In this document: positions 10,285-18,235 of the stretch, in pieces | How positions within the stretch are numbered: position 1 is the first letter of the stretch | How the letters are laid out: every line of letters starts with the position of its first letter | NCBI RefSeq assembly: GCF_030819175.1 | Contig: NZ_JAUTBJ010000002.1 | Span: 1,746,001-1,810,000, forward strand | Source: Sphingomonas sp. SORGH_AS_0879 | GTDB lineage: Bacteria; Pseudomonadota; Alphaproteobacteria; Sphingomonadales; Sphingomonadaceae | Reading direction: 5' to 3' | DNA: 64,000 bases | Made by a program: the position numbers and the translations under genes | The notes under the pieces: model-generated | Database searches by the model: none | Seen by the model: only the letters and a program-made list of their open reading frames with translations | What the model was told of the DNA's origin: nothing

Positions 10285-11010
10285 ATGGCGCGCGCGTCCC
10301 GCCTGTTCGATCTGCTGCATTTGCTCCACCGCCAGAGCCGCGCGGTCAGCGGGCGTCATCTGGCCGAGCAACTCGGCATATCGCTGCGCACCCTGTATCG
10401 CGATATCGCCACGCTTCAGGCGATGGGCGCGGATATCGAGGGCGAGGCGGGGCTGGGCTATCGGCTGAAACCCGGCTTCCTGCTGCCGCCGATGAGCTTC
10501 CCGATCGAGGAGGTCGAGGCGCTGGTGCTCGGCGCGCGCTGGGTCGCCGAGCGGGCGGACCCGGCCATGGGGCAGGCCGCGCGCAGTGCCGTCGCGCGGA
10601 TCATGCGCGCGATGACGCCGGAACAGGCCGAAGCGATGCGCGCCACCCATTTGTTCATCGGTGTGCGCTCCGAGGCCTATGAGTCCGAGGTCGATCCCGC
10701 TCCTCTCCGTGCGGCGATCCGCAGCGAACGCCGCCTGTCGATGATCTACCGCGATGCCGAGGGGGCTGCGTCCGAGCGGATCATCTGGCCCTTCGCGATC
10801 GCGCTGTTCGACCGGGCGGACGTGCTGCTCGGCTGGTGCGAGTTGCGGGGCGACTATCGCACCTTCCGCATCGACCGCATCGTCACCGCCCGCCCCTTGC
10901 CCGAGCGCTATCCACGCCGCCGTGCGGTGCTGCTGCGCGAATGGAGCGAGGCCCAGAGCATTCCGCAGGAGCGTTTCCTGCTGACGGAAACTGACGCACG
11001 GGTCGGATAG
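10285..11010 (+). CDS. YafY/WYL-type helix-turn-helix transcriptional regulator
   Basis: The 241-residue protein has an N-terminal DeoR-like winged helix (LFDLLHLLHRQSRAVSGRHL, then LGISLRTLYRDIATLQAMGA). A WYL effector domain follows from about residue 135 (IYRDAEGAASERIIWPFAI and GWCELRGDYRTFRIDRI). WYL domains sense ligands or nucleic acids. The gene lies 32 bp upstream of a VOC-fold gene on the same strand. That pairing is common for YafY regulators and suggests control of the small VOC protein; this is an inference. Confidence 0.88.
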   Translation: MARASRLFDLLHLLHRQSRAVSGRHLAEQLGISLRTLYRDIATLQAMGADIEGEAGLGYRLKPGFLLPPMSFPIEEVEALVLGARWVAERADPAMGQAARSAVARIMRAMTPEQAEAMRATHLFIGVRSEAYESEVDPAPLRAAIRSERRLSMIYRDAEGAASERIIWPFAIALFDRADVLLGWCELRGDYRTFRIDRIVTARPLPERYPRRRAVLLREWSEAQSIPQERFLLTETDARVG

Positions 11011-11042
11011 GCGAGGCTCCTCTCGAACCAAGGAGCCTTGTC

Positions 11043-11411
11043 ATGGAATGTCCGACCACCACCATCCTGCTGCATGTCGCCGATCCCGCCGTCAGCGCCG
11101 ATTTCTATCGCCGGGTCCTAACCCAAGAGCCCGTGGATGCCAGCGAGGCCTTTGTCCTGTTCCTTCTGTCGTCCGGCCAGGCGCTGGGCCTTTGGCGTCG
11201 CGACGTGATCGATCCGCCCGCAACCGGCGTGACCGGCGGTATCGAGATCGGGTTCAAGCAGAGCCATGAGGGCGTCGATACGTGTCACGCGGAATGGCTG
11301 GGGCAGGGCGTCACGATGCTGATGCCGCCGACCGACCTACCCTTTGGGCGAAGCTTCGTCGCGCTCGATCCCGATGGTCATCGGTTGCGGGTCTATGCGC
11401 TGAACGGGTGA
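11043..11411 (+). CDS. VOC (glyoxalase/bleomycin-resistance fold) family protein
   Basis: A single VOC domain of 122 residues: TTTILLHVADPAVSADFYRRVL at the N-terminus and GRSFVALDPDGHRLRVYAL at the C-terminus, the two beta-alpha-beta-beta-beta halves. AAGGAG lies correctly spaced before ATG 11043. Members bind metal and either isomerise or sequester small molecules; the substrate here cannot be told. It probably forms a unit with the WYL regulator upstream. A pair of inverted repeats follows the stop and may end transcription. Confidence 0.82.
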   Translation: MECPTTTILLHVADPAVSADFYRRVLTQEPVDASEAFVLFLLSSGQALGLWRRDVIDPPATGVTGGIEIGFKQSHEGVDTCHAEWLGQGVTMLMPPTDLPFGRSFVALDPDGHRLRVYALNG

Positions 11412-11429
11412 GGCGAGGGCGGGGTCTGG

Positions 11430-11505
11430 CCTTCGACTTCGCTCAGGCCGAACGGGGTGAGGGGTAGGCCCAAACCTCCGTTCGCACTCAGCGAAGTCGA
11501 AGTGC
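11430..11505. repeat. Inverted pair of family A interspersed repeat
   Basis: Two copies face each other: CTTCGACTTCGCTCAGGCCG... at 11430-11457 and its inverted relative ...CAGCGAAGTCGAAG... at 11477-11505. They lie about 20 bases apart in the gap between the convergent VOC and coiled-coil genes. The pair can form a long hairpin and may act as a bidirectional terminator. Other family A copies are at 36386-36412, 50046-50071, 50193-50220, 52259-52283, 52378-52403, 63299-63326 and 63358-63385. Confidence 0.85.
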
Positions 11506-11527
11506 GTGGGACATCCGCGCCGCCCCT

Positions 11528-13858
11528 TTACCGCAACCGCTCGATTGCCTGGGCGAGCGCCACATAGAGCTTGCCCATGTCCGACGACAGCAACGTCACG
11601 CCCAGCGGCGATCCGTCCCGCTGGGCGAGCACCCCGCGCAGCATCGCTTCGAAATCATGGATGTAGCGGTTCACATGGTCGCGGAACTTGGCATCGTCAT
11701 CGTACAGATCGGCGATGTTGCGCGCCTGAACCGAATCCAGGATCCGCACCGCCCGCCGGGTGAAGACGCCGCGATCGCCCTTCAGATAGGCGGCCCAGGC
11801 GCTGTCGGTCACTTCGGGCGCATAGATTTTCGCAATGTCGATCGACGCCGAATTGAGCGATTCGACCAGCAGCGAGGCGCGACGCGCGAAATTGTCGCGT
11901 TCGGCTTCCTCGCGCTCGGTCCGTGCTTCCTCTAGCCGCGATTCGACGATCGCGGTCCTCTCGACGATCAGATCGGCCTGTTTGGCCAGCCGCTCGGTCG
12001 CGCGGGTGGCGGCTTCGACCGCGCCCTGGGTCGCGTCGACAATGGCATGGACCTGACGCTCGACCGTGTCGCCGGTGGCGCGGCGCATCGCCTCGGCGCT
12101 GGCGAGTTCGAGCGCATGGGCGGCCTCGGGAATGACGTCGGCCAGCGTCTCACGCGCCTTTTCGGCGGCTGTCGCGGCGGTCTCGCGCACGCGGAGCAGC
12201 GCATCGACCAGCTTGGGGGCCGCTTCGTCGGCGAAACGGTGTGAGCGTTCGATGGTTTCGTCCACCATCATGCCCAGCGCATCCGCCTTGGCGCGCCCGC
12301 TCGACAGGGTTTCGAGCAGTGATCCCGACAGGCTTTCCAGCGTCTGGCGCTGTTCGGCGATGACGTCGGCGATCGCCTCGATCGCTTCATGGGTGCTTTC
12401 GGCGGCGGCGACCAGCGCCAGCAATTCCGGCTTGGTCTCCACCACGACCGCATGGCTGGCCTGCATCCGCTGATCGAGCCGGTCGAGCGCTTCGGGCAGG
12501 GTCTCATCCATCTCGCGCGCGGCGGCGTCGAGCGCGATCAGCAGCGTCTCGGTCGTGCCGATGACGCGGTTGGCCATCTGCTCGCCCGCCTCCAGCGCGC
12601 CGGTCATCGCATCGGCCGATCCGCCGAGCGCACTGATCGAGGCGGCCAGCATCTGTGACTTTTCGGTGCCCTGCATATGGAGCAGCGCGATCCGCGTCTC
12701 GACCCGTTCCAGTTCGCCGTCGAGCGACTGGACGATCGCCTCGCCCGCGATCCGTTGCGCATCCAGTTCCTGGGTCAGACGGGCGACGGCGGCATCGACA
12801 CCGGCGATCCGCTCGGCCAGCGCATCGGCACTGTCGCGCGCCGCACTGTCCAGCGCCGCCTGATTCGCGCCGACCATGGCCAGCATCGTCTCACTTTGCG
12901 CGGCCAGGCTCTGCCGCGACCGGTCGATGGCCTCGGCAGTCCGATCGAGCAGGGCGTCGATGGTGGTCGAGACGGTAGCGGTCACCTTTTCCAGATGCTG
13001 GCTGGCGGAACGGCTGGTCGTCTCCATCTGTTCGATATGGGTGGCCAGGCGCATCGCCGCGCCACTGGCGATGGTGTCGGCATCCTGTCCGCGCCGTCCC
13101 AGTGCGACCAGTTGCGCGTCCAGCGCGGCGACATGCGTCTCCGCCGCGCGGACGATATCGGCCATCCGGTCGCTCGCCTCGCTGACATCCTCCGCCGCCT
13201 GGGGCAGCGCACCCAGCAACTGGGTCAGGCTGGCCTGGCTGGTCGCGGCGACATCCGCCAGGGTGCGGCCATGCGCCTCGACCATGAGGATATCGTCGGT
13301 CAGGTCGCGCGCGATGGTGGTGAAATGCCTTTGCGCCAGTTCCATCATATCGGACAGGCTTTCCGCTTGCGCCGCCAGTTCGCCCCGGTTCGCAGCGAGC
13401 GCCTGACCGATGGCGGCGACCGCGCGTTCCAATGCGACCGCCTCCGCCCGCATCTCATGCGCGGTCAGGGCAAAGCGGCGCTGCTCGGCCCGGCTGCTCC
13501 GCTGCACGATCAGCCATAGGACGGCGATCGTCATCGGCCCCGCCAGCGCGAGCGTCATCAGGGGCGGCAGGGTCGCGATCGACAATTCGCCCGAGCGCGA
13601 CAGGCCCAAGGCGGCGACCGCCCCGACCCAGCCGATCGCCCCCGCCAGTGCCAGCAGCATCGGCCAGCGCGCGGCGGGCTCCTCCGCCACGGGATCGGGG
13701 ACGGCCCCTTCGTCCAGCCAGGGGCTGCCTGTCATCGCGGTCATGTCCGAAGCACTATCATGGGCCATGTACGGCGCGCCATGGTCGGCCATATCCGACG
13801 CCGTTTCCGGCATGTCCGACCTGTCCTGACGCTCCGCGCGCACATCCACGATCATCAA
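11528..13858 (-). CDS. Large coiled-coil membrane protein with TipN-like architecture
   Basis: The 776-residue protein has a hydrophilic Met/Asp-rich N-terminus (1-65), two transmembrane helices (about 66-86 and 98-118), and a very long Ala/Glu-rich helical or coiled-coil region (about 120-660). It ends in a compact, better-conserved-looking tail with GDRGVFTRRAVRILD and FRDHVNRYIHDFEAMLRGV. The order of two N-terminal helices, long coiled coil and C-terminal domain resembles TipN, the Caulobacter pole-marking protein, but I cannot show homology by eye. It is divergent from a degenerate Hpt gene, with 99 bp between starts. The start could be ATG 13858 or the next codon. Confidence 0.7.
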   Translation of the reverse strand: MMIVDVRAERQDRSDMPETASDMADHGAPYMAHDSASDMTAMTGSPWLDEGAVPDPVAEEPAARWPMLLALAGAIGWVGAVAALGLSRSGELSIATLPPLMTLALAGPMTIAVLWLIVQRSSRAEQRRFALTAHEMRAEAVALERAVAAIGQALAANRGELAAQAESLSDMMELAQRHFTTIARDLTDDILMVEAHGRTLADVAATSQASLTQLLGALPQAAEDVSEASDRMADIVRAAETHVAALDAQLVALGRRGQDADTIASGAAMRLATHIEQMETTSRSASQHLEKVTATVSTTIDALLDRTAEAIDRSRQSLAAQSETMLAMVGANQAALDSAARDSADALAERIAGVDAAVARLTQELDAQRIAGEAIVQSLDGELERVETRIALLHMQGTEKSQMLAASISALGGSADAMTGALEAGEQMANRVIGTTETLLIALDAAAREMDETLPEALDRLDQRMQASHAVVVETKPELLALVAAAESTHEAIEAIADVIAEQRQTLESLSGSLLETLSSGRAKADALGMMVDETIERSHRFADEAAPKLVDALLRVRETAATAAEKARETLADVIPEAAHALELASAEAMRRATGDTVERQVHAIVDATQGAVEAATRATERLAKQADLIVERTAIVESRLEEARTEREEAERDNFARRASLLVESLNSASIDIAKIYAPEVTDSAWAAYLKGDRGVFTRRAVRILDSVQARNIADLYDDDAKFRDHVNRYIHDFEAMLRGVLAQRDGSPLGVTLLSSDMGKLYVALAQAIERLR

Positions 13859-13957
13859 AGCCCCCGTGTCACAATGGGTCGGTTTATCACGTTTGCCCGC
13901 CGCAGGAAGCGATTTGCGCTATTCCGTGGCGGGCGGCTTCCGGTTTATGAGGGGGCA

Positions 13958-14251
13958 ATGACTTATGAACATGGAACGATCGACTCCGCCCTGGCGGCAG
14001 TTGCCGGCGATGAGCCCGCCGTCATCCAGGATCTGCGCCGTGCTTTCGTCGAAGGCGTCACCCATGTGCTGGAGGTGATGCACCTGGCGCAGAACGGTCA
14101 GGAATGGCGCGAGGCCGCCCTGCGGCTGAAGGGGCTGGCGGCGAGCGTCAATGCCCTGCCGCTGATGACCCTGGCCGCCCAGGCGGCGGAGCGTGACGGC
14201 CGCGACGCCGCGCTGCTCGACCAGATCGGGAAGCTCGTCGCCCGCCTTTGA
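13958..14251 (+). CDS. Degenerate Hpt-like protein lacking the phosphoacceptor His
   Basis: A 97-residue helical protein. The segment WREAALRLKGLAASVNALPL aligns with the Hpt signature AHxLKGxAxxxGA, but the position of the phosphorylated histidine is Leu55. The flanking pattern (LKG, then a small-residue run, then a leucine-rich helix) is kept, so the fold probably is too. ATG 13958 is preceded by GAGGGGG (13949-13955). The reading frame is open further upstream, but that part lies under the divergent gene. It heads the group that leads to the DUF2336 and kinase genes. It may act as a phospho-independent binding partner. Confidence 0.65.
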   Translation: MTYEHGTIDSALAAVAGDEPAVIQDLRRAFVEGVTHVLEVMHLAQNGQEWREAALRLKGLAASVNALPLMTLAAQAAERDGRDAALLDQIGKLVARL

Positions 14252-14316
14252 ACGAGGTGGGCGGGGGCATGCGGTCGGGGCTGGCAAGGACCGCCCCGAG
14301 CGCCTAACAGCGGACG

Positions 14317-15501
14317 ATGCTGTCCGGTCTTCTTTTCGCGATTGACGACGCCGACGACCGCCCCGGGCGGTTGACGGCCACCTTGCCGTTCGCCGGCGTG
14401 ACGCTGATCGAATATCAGGCCCGGCTGCTGATCGCGGCGGGCGCGGCGCAGATCATCATCGTGGTCGCCCGGCTGACCCCCGAATTGCTGGGCGCGATCG
14501 CCCGTATCGCCCAGCGCGGCGTAGTGGTCGACACCGTGCGCAGCGCGGTGGAAGCGGCGGAGAAGCTGCATCCCCTGTCGCGGCTGGTCGTGCTCGCCGA
14601 CGGCCTGATCACCACCGAGGATACCATCGCACTCGTCCTGCGCGACACCGGCCATGACGCGCTGGTCGTCGTGCCGGAGGCGGGGGCCGAGGCGGGGCTG
14701 GAGCGGGTCGGCGGCCAGATGGCCTGGGCGGGCGTCGCGCGGGTCGATCCGCGCCGCGTGGCCGAGGTCGCCGCCCTGCCGCGCGATTACGACCTGCAAT
14801 CGACGCTGCTGCGGCTCGCGGCGCAGGCCCATGCGACCCATATTCTCCTCCCCGGCGATGCGCAGAAGGCCGGGCATGGCATCGTCCACCGCGCCGAGGC
14901 GCTGGATGCACAGGGGCGTGCCGTGGTCGCCCGGCTGGTATCGGGGCGGCGTAGCTGGTTCGACCGTTATGTCCTGGCCCCCATCGCGCGGTTGAGCCTG
15001 CCGCGTCTGGTCGAGCGGGCCGTGCCCGCGCATGTCGCGGGCGGGGTGGGGACGGGACTGGGCCTGTTGGGGCTGGTGCTGATCGGTTTCGGGCTGCCCG
15101 CCTTCGGAGTGCTTGTCACGATCATCGGTACGCTGGGTCTGGGCCTGGCCGAGACACTGGCGGGGCTTCGCGACGAGCAGGGGGCGGTACGGGCGCATTC
15201 GGCGTTGATCGCCGGGCTGGCCGCGCTCGCCATCGCCGTGCTGGGGTGGCAGCATTATCGCCTCTGGGCCGACGATCTGGCGCCGATGTTCGCCATCATG
15301 CTGATCGTCCTGGCGATTCTGACGGAGCGGGCGGCGCTGTATCGCTTTCGGCGGCGCTGGTGGGCCAGCCCTCCGGCCTATCTGCTCGTCGTCCTGCCCG
15401 CGACCATGCTGGGCATGACGCTCGGCGGACTGGTGCTCGCCAGCATTTATGCGATTGTCACTTTGGCGTCCGCAATCGAGACATTACGCGCGCAAGTTTA
15501 G
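14317..15501 (+). CDS. Membrane protein with nucleotidyltransferase-like N-terminal half, function unknown
   Basis: The 394-residue protein has two halves. Residues 1-225 look like a Rossmann/GT-A nucleotidyltransferase fold: PFAGVTLIEYQARLLIAAGA, then IIIVVARLTPELL, as in sugar-phosphate nucleotidyltransferases. The glycine-rich GxGTR nucleotide loop is not evident. Residues 240-390 contain about five to six membrane helices. The arrangement recalls fused NTP-transferase/CDP-alcohol phosphatidyltransferase enzymes, but I do not see the CDP-alcohol D-G-A-R motif. It lies between the degenerate Hpt gene and the DUF2336 gene in the same direction. Function should be left open. Confidence 0.6.
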   Translation: MLSGLLFAIDDADDRPGRLTATLPFAGVTLIEYQARLLIAAGAAQIIIVVARLTPELLGAIARIAQRGVVVDTVRSAVEAAEKLHPLSRLVVLADGLITTEDTIALVLRDTGHDALVVVPEAGAEAGLERVGGQMAWAGVARVDPRRVAEVAALPRDYDLQSTLLRLAAQAHATHILLPGDAQKAGHGIVHRAEALDAQGRAVVARLVSGRRSWFDRYVLAPIARLSLPRLVERAVPAHVAGGVGTGLGLLGLVLIGFGLPAFGVLVTIIGTLGLGLAETLAGLRDEQGAVRAHSALIAGLAALAIAVLGWQHYRLWADDLAPMFAIMLIVLAILTERAALYRFRRRWWASPPAYLLVVLPATMLGMTLGGLVLASIYAIVTLASAIETLRAQV

Positions 15502-15536
15502 TGTCGCTTTAACATCAAAGGCATTAGCGATGCCGG

Positions 15537-16616
15537 ATGGCGGTCGCACCGGACCCATTTGATGCCCTCGATTGGCAGCGCGCTCGGCTATCCGAGCGGG
15601 TGGCCATGGCGCGTATGCGTGCCGCCGCGCGGCGTCAGGGCGCGGTGGCCGACCTGCGGCTCGACGATGATTCGCGACTGACCGACCGGATACGGTTCGA
15701 GGTCGCCGCGCGGTTGGACGCGCTGGTCGAAACGACCGCCGCCGACCTGTTGCACCAGGCCGAGCGGCTGCGCGCCGAGGACGACGGCGAACGCGATCCC
15801 GTCGCTCCACCTTCGCCAGCGGAGGCGATGGCGCGCATGCGGCAGGCGGGGCTGTTCCATGCCCCCGATATGGTCGCCGAACTGGTCGCGCAGGTCCGCC
15901 AGCAATTGCTGGCCGAGGCGCTACCCATCGAAAGCATGGCGGGCGACGCGCCCAGCCTGCTCGTTCGCCTGATCGAAGCACCAGACCGGATCGTCGCCGC
16001 GTCGGCCCGCGCCGTACTGGCCGCTGAGGGTCGCGCGCGCATGGTGGAAGCGGATGGCGAGGTGATCGCCTTGCCCGGCGCGGTGCGTCGCAATCTGGTC
16101 TGGACCGTCGCCGCCGCATTGCGTCAGGGCGACGATGCGGGGCTGGACCGCGCCCTGGCGCAAGCGGCGGAGCGGGTGCTGGCCGCGCATGGCGAATCGG
16201 AGAGCCCGGGTGCGGCGGTCCTGAGGCTGGCGGAGGCGATCGATGCGCGTCCCGCCGAACTGCCCGACCTTTTGCTGGAAAGCCTGTCGGATCGGCAGCT
16301 CGGCCTGTTCATCGCGCTGCTCGCCCATGCCACGGGCATCGAGCATGACGAATTGCGCGACATCGTGCTGGAGCCGGAGGGCGATCGGCTCTGGCTGGTC
16401 CTGCGGTCGCTCGACCTGGGCCGCACGGCGGTGGCGCGGATCGGTCTTGCCCTGTCGGACGCGGATGGGCGACGCGACGTGGACGGCTTTGCCGACGCGC
16501 TGGATGCGATCATGGCGATCCCGGCGGCGGACGCGCGGCGCGCCATCTCCACGCTGGGCCTGCCGCGCGCCTTTCGCGAGGCGATGGCGCGGCTGGACGA
16601 GGGGGCGTCGCGTTGA
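15537..16616 (+). CDS. DUF2336 domain-containing protein
   Basis: The 359-residue, Ala/Arg/Asp-rich alpha-helical protein has a repeated helical pattern (for example LSERVAMARMRAAARRQGAV and LLESLSDRQLGLFIALLAHATG), as in the alphaproteobacterial DUF2336 family of unknown function. No membrane segment or signal peptide is seen. It is translationally coupled to the downstream kinase gene through a TTGA overlap, which suggests the two products act together. Assignment to DUF2336 rests on composition, length and helical repeats, so a profile search would be needed for certainty. Confidence 0.65.
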   Translation: MAVAPDPFDALDWQRARLSERVAMARMRAAARRQGAVADLRLDDDSRLTDRIRFEVAARLDALVETTAADLLHQAERLRAEDDGERDPVAPPSPAEAMARMRQAGLFHAPDMVAELVAQVRQQLLAEALPIESMAGDAPSLLVRLIEAPDRIVAASARAVLAAEGRARMVEADGEVIALPGAVRRNLVWTVAAALRQGDDAGLDRALAQAAERVLAAHGESESPGAAVLRLAEAIDARPAELPDLLLESLSDRQLGLFIALLAHATGIEHDELRDIVLEPEGDRLWLVLRSLDLGRTAVARIGLALSDADGRRDVDGFADALDAIMAIPAADARRAISTLGLPRAFREAMARLDEGASR

Positions 16617-17977
16617 CCTCGATCGACGGCCCCGGCGAATCGATGGTGGCGCGCGCCATATTGGATGCGGGCGATCATCTCCTCTCCGCCGACCCGCCCA
16701 TCGAGTTGCTCCACATGCGTTCGGGCGGCGGCGCGGACGATCCGATCGCGGTCGCGCCCATCGCGCGGATTGCACGACTGGCGCGCCGCCTGGGCATATC
16801 CGTGTCGCGCAAGGTGCGGGTCGCCGACGACGAAGGCGATCTCGACCTGTGGGTGCAGGCGCGACCCGAGACGGGGCAGATCAGGCTGAGCGTCAGCGGC
16901 TGGCGAGATCGATCCGCCTGGCGGCCCGTTGCGACGCCGCCGGACCATGCCGCGATGGGAGCGGATTTCCGCTGGGAGACCGACGCCGCGCTGCGCCTGA
17001 CTTTCCTGTCACGGGAGGTGGGGGCGCGATACGGCTTCGATCCCGACGCACTGCTCGGACGGCCCCTGAACGCGCTGTTCGCCTTCGATCCCGCGACGGG
17101 AGATGCCAACGAGTTGATGCGCGCCGCCGCGCCGCTCGACGGTCGCTGCGCCCGGCTTCGCCCGACCGATGCGCCGGTTCGGCTGTCGGCGGCGATCCGG
17201 CATGACGGGATGGGGGGGATCGCGGGGCTGACCGGTGCGACCTTCCTGATCGATCAGCCGGGCGCAGGGGAGGGCGATACGCCGTCGCCGATCCATCAGC
17301 CGCCCTTGACCGAGAGCTTCACCGCCGGGCTCGACCGTGCGCTTCGCACGCCGCTCGCCCGGATCGTCGCGAATGCCGACAGCATCGCGGCGCGTGCCGA
17401 TGGGCCGATCGCGGCGGACTATGCCGAATATGCCGGGGATATCGCCCATGCGGGGCGGCATTTGCTGGGGCTGGTCGACAATCTGGTCGAGTTACAGGCG
17501 ATCGAGCAGCCGGACTTCCGCCTGGCTGCGACACCGATCGATCTGGCCGATGTCGCGCGCCGTGCCGCCGGGCTGCTGGCCGTGCGGGCCGATGCGGCGG
17601 GGGTGACGATCCGTCGCCCCGGCATGGCGGAGGGGATGAGCGCGGTCGGCGATTTCGGCCGCTCGTTGCAGATCCTGATCAACCTGATCGGCAATGCCCT
17701 GCGCTACTCCCCCCATGGTGGGGAAGTGGTGGTCAGCGTCGCGCGGGAGGCTGACTGGGCGATGGTCCGCGTCACGGATCACGGCAAGGGGATAGCGCCC
17801 GAAGACCAGCCGCGCATCTTCGAGAAGTTCGAGCGGGTCGATCCGTCCGAACCCGGCGGCAATGGCCTGGGCCTTTATATCGCGCGGCGACTGGCGCGCG
17901 CGATGGGCGGCGACCTGACGGTCGAGAGCGAGGCGGGGCAGGGCGCGACCTTCACCCTGGGCCTGCGCGCCCGATAG
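16613..17977 (+). CDS. PAS-domain sensor histidine kinase homologue with Arg in place of the H-box His
   Basis: The 454-residue soluble protein starts at TTG inside the DUF2336 stop (TTGA). A PAS-like segment spans about residues 116-216 (FLSREVGARYGFDPDALLGR). The DHp helix reads DRALRTPLARIV, where the usual HELRTPL histidine is Arg242. The catalytic domain looks intact: N box LIGNALRYSPHGGEV, G1 VTDHGKGIA, F box RIFEKFERV and G2 GNGLGLYIARRLARAMGG. ATP binding is therefore likely, but classical autophosphorylation on this histidine is not. It may be a regulatory pseudokinase or a docking partner. Confidence 0.85.
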   Translation: MTSIDGPGESMVARAILDAGDHLLSADPPIELLHMRSGGGADDPIAVAPIARIARLARRLGISVSRKVRVADDEGDLDLWVQARPETGQIRLSVSGWRDRSAWRPVATPPDHAAMGADFRWETDAALRLTFLSREVGARYGFDPDALLGRPLNALFAFDPATGDANELMRAAAPLDGRCARLRPTDAPVRLSAAIRHDGMGGIAGLTGATFLIDQPGAGEGDTPSPIHQPPLTESFTAGLDRALRTPLARIVANADSIAARADGPIAADYAEYAGDIAHAGRHLLGLVDNLVELQAIEQPDFRLAATPIDLADVARRAAGLLAVRADAAGVTIRRPGMAEGMSAVGDFGRSLQILINLIGNALRYSPHGGEVVVSVAREADWAMVRVTDHGKGIAPEDQPRIFEKFERVDPSEPGGNGLGLYIARRLARAMGGDLTVESEAGQGATFTLGLRAR

Positions 17978-18003
17978 AAAAGGGCCCCCGAAGGAGCCCT
18001 TTT
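17978..18003. terminator. Bidirectional hairpin terminator
   Basis: AAAAGGGC (17978-17985) and GCCCTTTT (17996-18003) form an inverted repeat around a ten-base loop, giving A- and T-rich ends on both strands. It lies directly after the kinase stop and just downstream of the convergent gltX-gltA transcript, so it can stop both. Confidence 0.8.
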
Positions 18004-18022
18004 CCCACATCGGCCGGATCGA

Positions 18023-18232
18023 TCAGCGCCGCCTGGGCAAGCGCCGCGCGACCAGGATCAGCACCAGTCCGGCGATCGCGACGAATGCGCCGCGATCGGC
18101 CCATTCGCCCTGGCCGAGCATGAAGCTCTCCTGCGGCCAGCAGATATAACCCAGGCCCTGACCGATCCACAAAAGCCCTGTCAGCGCCAGTAGGACGCCG
18201 ATGGCGATCAGGATCGGCCGGGCCCGGTTCAT
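18023..18232 (-). CDS. Small hypothetical membrane protein
   Basis: A 69-residue protein with two hydrophobic helices (about residues 7-25 and 49-62), a loop with WPQESFMLGQGEWADRGAF between them, and a basic end (RRLPRRR). It starts three bases after the gltA stop on the same strand, so it is probably co-transcribed with gltX-gltA. I recognise no catalytic motif; function is unknown. Confidence 0.6.
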   Translation of the reverse strand: MNRARPILIAIGVLLALTGLLWIGQGLGYICWPQESFMLGQGEWADRGAFVAIAGLVLILVARRLPRRR

Positions 18233-18235
18233 GGC

